DNA from: Fidelibacterota bacterium
Lineage (GTDB): Bacteria > Fidelibacterota > UBA8477 > JABMPR01
Assembly (NCBI GenBank): GCA_021736185.1
Contig: JAIPGJ010000019.1
Coordinates: forward strand, 1-32,591
DNA length: 32,591 bases
Direction of reading: 5' to 3'
Within the stretch, counting starts at the first letter, position 1. Each line of letters begins with the position of its first letter. Of this stretch, positions 18,534 through 25,741 are shown piece after piece. The position numbers and the translations under genes are program-made. Below the pieces are notes generated by a model. It was not told the DNA's origin. It searched no databases and saw only the letters and a list, made by a program, of their open reading frames with translations.

Positions 18534-19217
18534 TTAAGTTGAAGCAAAGATCAAGTGACCAAAATAATTTGGCAAATGGAAATTCAAAACGGGCAGAACC
18601 GTCCATGAAGCCCAGTGTGGATGTGACGTTTGATCCCCACATTTAAAGAAATTACCGCGCCATTCTCCAAGGTCAATTGATGGACCCAAATAGGACTTCA
18701 TAATTGAAAACGGGATAAAGAATTCAAGATACCAGGTTAGCGCTTTTGAGGAGTCAGGGTCATGAATGTCCTTCAGGGAGTGATATCTTTGTATTGAAAG
18801 ATCATCCTCATGCCTCAGTTCTGTATATTCCTTCAATTTTCCATCAATTTTTGTGGGATCAGTGATGTAGGATGCCTTTAATATTCCCAAACAGTTAAAC
18901 TCAAAGTTGAAATACCCCCGGCCAGATTGGGGCTCCAGAAAAATTTCGACACAGCTGTCTTTATAGACATCAGATTGAAATTCAGTATGAACACACCTGA
19001 TGAATTGATCCTCAACTCTAAATATCCCATATAAACCCTTGGAATTATATTGCAATTTACACTGGCTTTGGGGTCGATGGTTACTCCCTTCAGGTCGATA
19101 ATTGGCAATATCCAAAGGTGTTATAGTACGCCATGCGGGCCCCTCCCACAATCCACCCATTTCAGGCTCGACTTTGCTTTTAAAAATGGTGTAACTCGGC
19201 ACTTCAGCTTCACTCAT
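18534..19217 (-). CDS. Carbohydrate-binding module family 9-like protein
   Basis: This 227-residue protein resembles the CBM9-like/DOMON-type beta-sandwich proteins common in polysaccharide loci. It has a W.....PAWRTITPLDIANYRP opening, CVEIFLEP with an Asp/Ser-Cys strand near residue 90, the YFNFEFNCLG strand, and a late LGEWRGNFFKCGD...HWASWTVLP segment. No signal peptide is visible, which is odd for a partner of exported enzymes; it may act in the cytoplasm or be exported by other means. Its ATG overlaps the stop of the preceding gene (ATGA), so they are translationally coupled. It is the last gene of the glycan locus. Confidence 0.75.
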   Translation of the reverse strand: MSEAEVPSYTIFKSKVEPEMGGLWEGPAWRTITPLDIANYRPEGSNHRPQSQCKLQYNSKGLYGIFRVEDQFIRCVHTEFQSDVYKDSCVEIFLEPQSGRGYFNFEFNCLGILKASYITDPTKIDGKLKEYTELRHEDDLSIQRYHSLKDIHDPDSSKALTWYLEFFIPFSIMKSYLGPSIDLGEWRGNFFKCGDQTSHPHWASWTVLPVLNFHLPNYFGHLIFAST

Positions 19218-20563
19218 TCCAGATGGGCCTCATATTCGATGACTTGGCCCGGGACCAACTTATCACATTCGATGGTGAGCACTGGAGCGGTTCCACCTGA
19301 GAGAATTTCAAGATCGAGGGTATCCCCTGCTGTTAAATATTTCAGGGACTCATCTGCTCTGACACCATTCACTGTGGGATAGGCATCGTAATAAATAGGA
19401 GCCACCCCAACATTGGTGATACTTAATTTTGATGAATCAGGATTGGCGCTGAATGCGGTTATTTTGAAGTGATAGCCTGAGGCTTTGCTGGCCTCTTTGA
19501 TCCGGGATTCAGTTTGATATCCAGGCTGGTCGTTGCCAAACATATAGCTGATGTGAAAATCCTGAGCCCATTGCTCGTAGGAAGTACCATGTGCGCCTGT
19601 GACGGGGTTTAAAACATTCTGCTGGTCATAACTGGTGTAATAACTGAACTCTCCCCCGGCAGGTGAATACCTGTAGCGTTCACGATCAAAGAAATTCCAG
19701 TTCCCAAGATTCCAACTGGCATGATTCTCATGCATAAAGGAGTCATCAAACACGCCAAAGGGAATATCCAATAATTCGGTCTGTTGCGAAAAAGGTGAAT
19801 AGGTTGGATCGGCGGCATCAATTGAGATACTCCAGGGCACATGTTCCCAGACCGCATCCATTTGGTGAAAGAACTCGGCCTGAAAGGCCTTACTGGGGAA
19901 GGTCCCTCCCAGTGTAAATGGACCATCATAGATATGATATTCAGCCCAGAGACCGAAACCAACTTGAACAAAAGCCAAACGAGGATCATTATCATATTCT
20001 TGGGCAAAGCGTTCTTGAAATTCCAGGGTGAAGCGTTTCAACTCTGGATGTGACCAGTCAGGGAAATGGGTGGTGCGACCTTCAGAGAGTCCCGCTGTTT
20101 CGGTGTAATCATCAATACTCTTAATGTAATCTGGTACCGAAGTCTGATAACCTGGGTAGACAAATCTGAAGCGAAAGATGGCCTGATGTCCTCTAGAGGC
20201 CACTGCATTTAATTTGGCTTCAACCGGACCCCAATCATAGACACCGCTATCCTGAACGATGGCATTAAACAACATATATGAGAATTCCAGGGAGATAGCC
20301 TCGGAATTGGAGTGGCTACAGGTGGTCCAGTAGACTATCCCCGTCATGGGTTGTACATTTTCGATTGAATCCAGGAGTGGAATATTGAACCATATGGATG
20401 AGGAATCTGCAGTTGTGTCAGGTGGTGCAGTCGTGGTGTCGGAAGGGTTGGTCAGTGTGTCGTTGGGATCGACACGGACAAGAGTCTCCTCCTCTGGACC
20501 TAGACAGGCCATCACCAGGAATAACCCAGGCATGATCAGATGGAACAGGCGATTATTATTCAC
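19214..20563 (-). CDS. Lipoprotein with DUF4832/GH-A-like barrel domain, putative glycan hydrolase
   Basis: This 449-residue exported lipoprotein (lipobox VMAC, Cys20) has a low-complexity Thr/Asp/Pro linker (about 30-56) that holds the domain away from the membrane. The catalytic-type part shows a clan GH-A look: DSGVYDWGPVEAKL near 105-118 and VGFGLWAEYHIYDG near 201-214, where Glu208 takes the place of the GEWH glutamate of the upstream paralogue-like protein. A C-terminal beta domain (about 365-449) follows. The frame opens at a TTG touching a GAGAG; GTG at 20563 sits at proper distance from that site and gives a good signal peptide. Enzyme activity is inference only. Confidence 0.72.
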   Translation of the reverse strand: MNNNRLFHLIMPGLFLVMACLGPEEETLVRVDPNDTLTNPSDTTTAPPDTTADSSSIWFNIPLLDSIENVQPMTGIVYWTTCSHSNSEAISLEFSYMLFNAIVQDSGVYDWGPVEAKLNAVASRGHQAIFRFRFVYPGYQTSVPDYIKSIDDYTETAGLSEGRTTHFPDWSHPELKRFTLEFQERFAQEYDNDPRLAFVQVGFGLWAEYHIYDGPFTLGGTFPSKAFQAEFFHQMDAVWEHVPWSISIDAADPTYSPFSQQTELLDIPFGVFDDSFMHENHASWNLGNWNFFDRERYRYSPAGGEFSYYTSYDQQNVLNPVTGAHGTSYEQWAQDFHISYMFGNDQPGYQTESRIKEASKASGYHFKITAFSANPDSSKLSITNVGVAPIYYDAYPTVNGVRADESLKYLTAGDTLDLEILSGGTAPVLTIECDKLVPGQVIEYEAHLE

Positions 20564-20682
20564 TTGGAGCAACTCTCTTTTCTATTCATGGTCTGCTAGA
20601 TCAACCACTCATTTTCTGGGTAGTGTCGGCAAACTCATGGACCACTATGTGGCTGGAGCATCTCTTAGGCAGGATTGTTATC

Positions 20683-20721
20683 TTGGTGGTTCGTTCCCCA
20701 TGATAGGGAACGAACCACCAA
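20683..20721. repeat. Perfect 16-bp inverted repeat (hairpin) between two lipoprotein genes
   Basis: TTGGTGGTTCGTTCCC (20683-20698) is repeated as its exact reverse complement at 20706-20721, separated by a 7-base loop. It lies in the 182-base gap inside the glycan operon. No U-run follows on either strand, so it is not a standard intrinsic terminator. An intercistronic mRNA-stabilising hairpin, an attenuator or a REP/MITE-like element are all possible. Confidence 0.85.
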
Positions 20722-20745
20722 TGATCGGTCATCTCATATCCAGCA

Positions 20746-22125
20746 TTAATTCACTGTGAGCGCCGGTATGAGGATGTTTACGCCTTTTTCGGCATTCCAG
20801 ACATCTTTGTTGGCAAAGCGTATGGCGTAGCGGACATCATCATGAATACTGGGTGACAGGTCTGGCATACGAATTCCAAGGGAATATTTACCGGGAGCCA
20901 GATTCTCTGGTATGGGTATGGTTGATTTTACTTCAACTTCAGATCCTGCACCCCAAAATCTTGGATCATCTGGCAATTCCGTGACCAGCTCTTCACCCGA
21001 CTCCAAGTTGGTGAGAACCATCTCAACCCGTCGTGGATTAAATAGCTCACCAAATCCTACATTCGCCAGTGCAAACATAAAGTTCAATGGCTGACCTGCT
21101 TTGACGGAGGACTGTATTAACGAATTACGTAAAACAAAACGATAGCCTAGGCGACGTTCAATTTCATCATAACATCCACCTTCCTGCCAGCCCTTGATCA
21201 CACCTCGGTGATAATCACGGTTTATCCAGTTGATGTGGACTTTCTCCATTTCCTTGACAGCATTTTCACAGCCAGCCCGTTCATGAATTCCACAAGTTTC
21301 ACCACCAAAGGGTACATAGCGGGATTCTGCTTCAATAAAATTCAATTCTTCGCCCAAAGTCCAACCATCTTCACCATAGGGATAGGTACCCACATCATTT
21401 TCTGACGCGAGGAAACAATCATTTAGATGACCTACACGAGCCAGGTTTGAGCCATCAAAGGCTCGCTCACGTGTGAGAACAGAATCGCCAAACAATGGGT
21501 TTCCAGTAAAAATATGACGTTTGTAATGAGGTGTACGGATAACAACCATTCGATCTTTGGGTACTTCATCAAGAATTCCAAAAAGAATCTGTTTTTTGTA
21601 GTGGATGCTATCCAGCCCATTGGCTGAACTATGCCATTCACCCCAACCACCGATAAAACCAGCTTCGACATGATTGATCACATCTTTATTCTTGCGCCAT
21701 AACGGCCCCATTTGCTTGATATGCGTCATCACAATATCAATGGGTGCATCGTCGCCATAAACAGCCTTGGCACCCTCATGATGTCCATGATTGTAGGCAA
21801 CACGCGGGTTCACTTTAATCCCATTTTCACGTGCCAGATCAAACCCCTTTTGAATGTCTTGAAGAAACTCTTCGCTGAACGGTCTGTCACGAAATTTATC
21901 GGCAGAAATCCGACCATAAATGAGAGTAATATTCTCATTCCGTATGTCGAAGTTTTGTGGTCTTGGTAGTTCACGCGCATGATGGAATCCCCGTTCAGGA
22001 TTGGGGAATGCATCCATCGATTCCTCGTAGGTGATAGCTGACACTCCAGCTGTTGGACGACAGGCGATGAAGACACTGAAAAGTGCCACGACCAGGATAA
22101 TCCGTATCAAAATTGTCTTACTCAT
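20746..22125 (-). CDS. DUF4874/DUF4832 family lipoprotein, putative glycan-active enzyme
   Basis: This 459-residue exported lipoprotein (signal peptide with lipobox FIAC, Cys22) opens its mature part with FPNPERGFHH (40-49), the hallmark of the DUF4874 N-terminal domain. A TIM-barrel-like core follows, with AGFIGGWGEWH (Glu163), a HINWINRDYH segment and an RLGYRFVL segment typical of DUF4832. A C-terminal beta-sandwich resembling sugar-enzyme accessory domains ends the chain. The frame opens at TTG 22146, but ATG 22125 has a perfect AGGAG six bases upstream and starts the signal peptide. It overlaps the preceding gene by 8 bases. The family has no established activity that I know of. Confidence 0.85.
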   Translation of the reverse strand: MSKTILIRIILVVALFSVFIACRPTAGVSAITYEESMDAFPNPERGFHHARELPRPQNFDIRNENITLIYGRISADKFRDRPFSEEFLQDIQKGFDLARENGIKVNPRVAYNHGHHEGAKAVYGDDAPIDIVMTHIKQMGPLWRKNKDVINHVEAGFIGGWGEWHSSANGLDSIHYKKQILFGILDEVPKDRMVVIRTPHYKRHIFTGNPLFGDSVLTRERAFDGSNLARVGHLNDCFLASENDVGTYPYGEDGWTLGEELNFIEAESRYVPFGGETCGIHERAGCENAVKEMEKVHINWINRDYHRGVIKGWQEGGCYDEIERRLGYRFVLRNSLIQSSVKAGQPLNFMFALANVGFGELFNPRRVEMVLTNLESGEELVTELPDDPRFWGAGSEVEVKSTIPIPENLAPGKYSLGIRMPDLSPSIHDDVRYAIRFANKDVWNAEKGVNILIPALTVN

Positions 22126-22834
22126 GCTTTTCTCCTGTTGGTTCAATAAATGTGACTTTTAACTCTTTAAGGACTTTATCAGCCGTTGTATAGCCCTGGA
22201 TATCAGGCAGTATGTCCGGGATGGCCACCATTTGTTCCGTACGACCCACAAGCTGAGCAGTATCGGACCAGCCACTTACTGCTCGGACTATTCCAGAGTA
22301 GATTAATGAAGGTTGACCATTCCCATCCGGGTCTGGAGTACCATTTGATTTACTTGCTTTAAATGTTTCGTTATAGTCGCCAGAGACATTCAGCTCGAGG
22401 TAGTAGCGCCATTCAGAATCTGGATCCACCGTAGCATATACTTTAAGATTTTCCTTTGGTGTAGCCCCGGTAATGCCATCTGGCAGGGGTCTTAGAAACG
22501 AAGGGATTCCCCCATTGCTTTCAATATCCCTTCTGGATATCCAATGGGGCAGTGCAGTGGGACAGACCACTTTTCCTACCCAAACTCCCCGGGCCAGTCG
22601 ACTGGAGACCCAGAGCGTTTTCACCTGGCTGCCATCCATGCTTTCAATCCACAATGCCATTTGTGGTGGTTCGCCAAAATTGCTCAAGCGATACATCTCT
22701 TTATTCAATTGAAGTTCAAACTGAATATTGGCTTGATCAGGGTTCTGCCAGGCAGGAATTTCTGTCGTTTTGCTGCCGCAAGCAACCATCACGAAGATAA
22801 AAGGAATGAATAGATAATGAAGGCCTCTATACAT
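22118..22834 (-). CDS. DUF2271-like periplasmic lipoprotein
   Basis: This 238-residue lipoprotein (lipobox MVAC, Cys19) has a mature region showing the pattern of DUF2271 'predicted periplasmic protein' sequences: MALWIESMDGSQVKTLWV, then PDGITGATPK, then a strand region of the YYLELNVSGDYNE type. A second beta-rich part follows, giving a compact all-beta fold. The frame extends upstream to 22915, but ATG 22834 begins a proper signal peptide and overlaps the GH109 gene end by 8 bases; the Shine-Dalgarno is weak, so it is likely coupled. DUF2271 proteins elsewhere sit with flavin or redox export genes, so the role here is uncertain. Confidence 0.7.
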   Translation of the reverse strand: MYRGLHYLFIPFIFVMVACGSKTTEIPAWQNPDQANIQFELQLNKEMYRLSNFGEPPQMALWIESMDGSQVKTLWVSSRLARGVWVGKVVCPTALPHWISRRDIESNGGIPSFLRPLPDGITGATPKENLKVYATVDPDSEWRYYLELNVSGDYNETFKASKSNGTPDPDGNGQPSLIYSGIVRAVSGWSDTAQLVGRTEQMVAIPDILPDIQGYTTADKVLKELKVTFIEPTGEKHE

Positions 22835-24206
22835 GGATGATACCCAGTGGTTTTCGTGTTTTCCACTGACCTCGGGTAAAATCTGGAAAATCAATAGTCT
22901 GGGATCGATTGGCAACTGACATTTCAGTTAAGTTGGATACAACAGACCAATCTGCAGCTTCATAAACATCCATATCCGTGGGCAATCCGTTGCGTAGGCA
23001 ATAGATGAGTCGATAATCCTCGATAAAATCCGCACCACCATGTCCGGCACCATCAGCGAGGTCTTCCATTTGAGAAATCAGGGGATGTTTGTAGGTGTTG
23101 GCATAATTCATCAGCGGTTCCCAGCTGTGTGACTGACTCAAGCCCTCTACGTGGACCAGATTGGCATGTGTAGCGTCTCTAAAGCCCTGGGTAATACCTT
23201 TGGTCCCCTGCACCAGATTAATACGGCTATAAGGCCGTGGTAGATTAGTATCTTGTACCAGATAAATGGTCTTACCCTGCACCGTTCGCAGCATTGAAAT
23301 ATTGATGTCCCCGCAATTGAATTTTGTTTTTGAGAATTCATGATCAGGACCGAGATGTTCATTGGCATATTCATGGAGACCCCGGGCATTGGAACTCATG
23401 GAAACCAGATAATCAAAACGATCTCCGCGACTGATGTTCATACATTGTGCAATCGGCCCCAGGCCATGGGTGGGATAGAGATTCCCATTGCGAGCGATGA
23501 CCTCATGTGTCCACCAGTCTCCCTCATAGGCACTCCCCAACAAATTATTGCGCATATCATGACTATAGGCACCCTCCCCGTGGAGGAGCTCTCCAAAGAC
23601 GCCCTGCTGAACCATATTGTATATCATCATCTCTGGTTCCATGTAACACACATTTTCCATCATCACGCAATGCTTATTGTATTTTTCGGCAGTTTCCACC
23701 ATCTCCCAGCATGCTTCAATAGTTGGTGCAGCGGGCACTTCAGTGGCTGCGTGACTCCCATTCTTCATGGCTTCGACCATCACCGGTACATGCCAGTTCC
23801 ATGGTGTCGCTGCAAAAACCAGATCCAGGTCCTCTTCAGCGCACATGCGTTTGAAGTCTGTTTCACCCTGATAATATCCTTTGGGAGCAGGCTTCCCTGC
23901 TTTTGTGGCCCATTCCTGCATGCGCTTGACTTTGTCTTCTACGAGATCGCAGACTGCAACGATTTCCACACCCTCTATGCGCAGGAAGTTTTGAAAATGA
24001 GCCGAGCCCATGTTGCCCACACCAACAATACCCAAGCGGACATTATCAATGGGACCCACTTTGGCAGCACCGGGTTGCGTGGTGATTTCTTTGGCACAGC
24101 TGGATAAGGCTGCTCCAGCCAGAGCAGTTCCAATTCCTACAGCACTACCAAGACGGATAAAATCTCGTCTGCTGAGCCCAGAACTGTCTGATTTTGGATG
24201 ATCCAT
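22827..24206 (-). CDS. Tat-exported Gfo/Idh/MocA protein of glycoside hydrolase family 109 type
   Basis: This 459-residue protein has a twin-arginine signal (LSRRDFIRLG, 11-20) and a possible lipobox LSSC. The NAD-binding Rossmann motif GVGNMG (62-67) leads a Gfo/Idh/MocA fold. Stretches match what I remember of GH109 alpha-N-acetylgalactosaminidases: TPWNWHVPVMVEAMKNG, EVPAAPTIEACWE, MMENVCY, QGVFGELLHGE, NLYPTHGLGP and ISRGDRFDYLVSM. GH109 enzymes use a redox mechanism with bound NAD, which explains Tat export of the folded cofactor-loaded protein. A GGGAG lies upstream of ATG. It is the first enzyme gene after the ROK repressor, 74 bases downstream. A plain oxidoreductase role cannot be ruled out. 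Confidence 0.87.
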   Translation of the reverse strand: MDHPKSDSSGLSRRDFIRLGSAVGIGTALAGAALSSCAKEITTQPGAAKVGPIDNVRLGIVGVGNMGSAHFQNFLRIEGVEIVAVCDLVEDKVKRMQEWATKAGKPAPKGYYQGETDFKRMCAEEDLDLVFAATPWNWHVPVMVEAMKNGSHAATEVPAAPTIEACWEMVETAEKYNKHCVMMENVCYMEPEMMIYNMVQQGVFGELLHGEGAYSHDMRNNLLGSAYEGDWWTHEVIARNGNLYPTHGLGPIAQCMNISRGDRFDYLVSMSSNARGLHEYANEHLGPDHEFSKTKFNCGDINISMLRTVQGKTIYLVQDTNLPRPYSRINLVQGTKGITQGFRDATHANLVHVEGLSQSHSWEPLMNYANTYKHPLISQMEDLADGAGHGGADFIEDYRLIYCLRNGLPTDMDVYEAADWSVVSNLTEMSVANRSQTIDFPDFTRGQWKTRKPLGIIHV

Positions 24207-24280
24207 ACTTTATCTCTCCCTGAAAGGATAGCTTCTTTTATTGAAACCCGTTACAATTGAGAATAAAAAAACACACCTGC

Positions 24281-25516
24281 CTATGCTTCTGCGCAGACAA
24301 TCTTTTCAATGACGAGACCGGCGGCCCCCAGTAGATTTGAGGCGTCACCCAGGTCAGATTGCACAATGACAACATCTTCAGCAATTTTAGGATTGGTATA
24401 CTGGGTGATACATTTTTCCAGTGAATTCGTGATGAGACGTCCAGCGTGGGAATGCTTGCCGCCCAGAATGATCATTTTTGGATTTAATATTTGCATAACT
24501 ATGGCCAGACAGCGACCAATGGATTCGCCTGATTCCTGTAATAGACGAATGGAAAATTCGTCTCCTTCCTTGGCAACATTCACAATTTTCCGGGCTGTAA
24601 TCTGACTCAAATCATCAGCATAATCATAGGCGAGTAATGATTTTTCTCCATTTTTGAGACGCTGGATGGCAATACGGCTAATGGCTTCACCGGATGCGAC
24701 GGTTTCTAAACAGCCATATTTGCCGCAGTGGCAGGGTACTCCATCAGGATCAACCTGGATGTGACCAAATTCCCCGGCAAATCCATTACCGCCCATATAA
24801 ACTTCATTATTGAGTATAAAGCCCATGCCAATCCCCCACCCCAGATTGATGATCAGGGCGTCACCAGCATTTTTAGCGAGTCCGAAGTGGTGTTCAGCAT
24901 GAGCCATTAGATTAACATCATTTGCAATCACCACAGGCAGACCAAAGGTCTCAGACAGGGTGATACTAATTGGTTTATCAAAATAATTGAGGAATGAATA
25001 ACTAATCCCGCTCTCGGAATCCACGAAACCCGGAATCCCCACCCCTAAACCCAGAATATTTTTCATTGAAACACCGGTCTCTTCCAACATGGAGAAAACA
25101 CTTTCCTTAAGCAGTGGAATGAATCCGTTGTCGCCTTTAAATACAGGACTTCTGAAATTTCGATGAGCCAGAATTTCTCGTCCAAGATTCATGATTGCCA
25201 GTTTGGTGTTGAGGCGACCTGAATCCACGCATAAGATGTAGCCAGCCTGTGGATTGAGATGATACTGGGCAGATCTTCTACCACCAGAGGAGCGACTTTC
25301 ATCATGAACAAGAACCACATTTTCCTGTTGTAACTCTTCGATAAGCTTAGCTGCAGTTGGAAAGGTAATTTTGAGAAGCTCAGCTAATTCCTTCAATGTT
25401 GCCGAACTTTCATAGAACAAGTATTTTACAATTTCTTTTTTTCTTGGGGTGGCTATTAGCTGCAATGCCTCACTCCTATCATCACTCGTGGTATTCCCTG
25501 GCTGTGCTACGTCCAT
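24281..25516 (-). CDS. ROK-family transcriptional repressor (NagC/Mlc/XylR type)
   Basis: This 411-residue regulator has an N-terminal winged HTH (about residues 25-80: RKKEIVKYLF, then LKELAELLKITFPTAAKLIEEL) and a sugar-kinase-like ROK domain. The ROK domain shows DSG (98-100), IPGFVD, NDVN (199-202) and the ROK signature with a zinc site: GEFGH (His252) and CHCGKYGC (Cys262, 264, 269). NagC/Mlc-type proteins release DNA when they bind a sugar or amino-sugar. The gene leads the glycan locus, so it probably controls it and itself. GAGG lies 7 bases before ATG. An AT-rich palindrome and promoter lie upstream. Confidence 0.92.
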   Translation of the reverse strand: MDVAQPGNTTSDDRSEALQLIATPRKKEIVKYLFYESSATLKELAELLKITFPTAAKLIEELQQENVVLVHDESRSSGGRRSAQYHLNPQAGYILCVDSGRLNTKLAIMNLGREILAHRNFRSPVFKGDNGFIPLLKESVFSMLEETGVSMKNILGLGVGIPGFVDSESGISYSFLNYFDKPISITLSETFGLPVVIANDVNLMAHAEHHFGLAKNAGDALIINLGWGIGMGFILNNEVYMGGNGFAGEFGHIQVDPDGVPCHCGKYGCLETVASGEAISRIAIQRLKNGEKSLLAYDYADDLSQITARKIVNVAKEGDEFSIRLLQESGESIGRCLAIVMQILNPKMIILGGKHSHAGRLITNSLEKCITQYTNPKIAEDVVIVQSDLGDASNLLGAAGLVIEKIVCAEA

Positions 25517-25589
25517 TCATCTGCCTCATTGCGATTTGATCTGAAGAAATATCAGATAATATTTTACGCCCCTTTTTAACAGCATGGGC

Positions 25590-25618
25590 AATATACTTGG
25601 TTAATTGTCGTCAAACAA
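25590..25618 (-). promoter_or_regulatory. Candidate sigma70-type promoter of the ROK gene
   Basis: On the minus strand, TTGTTT (25613-25618) and TATATT (25590-25595) are separated by 17 bases. The predicted transcription start is near 25583, giving a 5' leader of about 67 bases before ATG 25516. It is AT-rich and of moderate consensus match, so the call rests largely on position. Confidence 0.45.
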
Positions 25619-25646
25619 TTAGATATTAAATTATTTAAATATCTAA
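25619..25646. promoter_or_regulatory. AT-rich palindrome, candidate ROK operator
   Basis: TTAGATATT (25619-25627) is mirrored by AATATCTAA (25638-25646) across a 10-base AT spacer. It abuts the -35 of the candidate ROK promoter. NagC/Mlc-type regulators bind AT-rich, widely spaced inverted repeats of this kind, so autoregulation is plausible. Confidence 0.5.
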
Positions 25647-25690
25647 CCAGTCAATATAGAAATACGAGCGGTCGAATTACACATCTATAC

Positions 25691-25722
25691 AAAAAAGCCC
25701 CTTGCATAAAGCCAGGGGCTTT
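25691..25722 (-). terminator. Intrinsic terminator of the metallophosphoesterase gene
   Basis: On the minus strand a 9-bp stem (AAAGCCCCT with AGGGGCTTT, 11-base loop) is followed by a run of six T. It lies about 20 bases after the stop codon at 25742 and fits a rho-independent terminator well. Confidence 0.9.
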
Positions 25723-25741
25723 CCTTCTTCAGGAGGTATAA

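Noticed and set aside
20683-20721. Reading the perfect inverted repeat as an intrinsic terminator
   Set aside because: No run of T follows the stem on either strand, and downstream genes in the same direction look like part of the same operon.
20346-20759. Plus-strand open frame of 137 codons across the 5' end of a lipoprotein gene and the hairpin
   Set aside because: It runs antisense to a clear lipoprotein gene, has no protein-like motif, and owes its length to the opposite gene's codons.
23340-24107. Plus-strand open frame of 255 codons
   Set aside because: Antisense to the GH109-like gene; composition (many His, Cys, Phe) is typical of a shadow frame.
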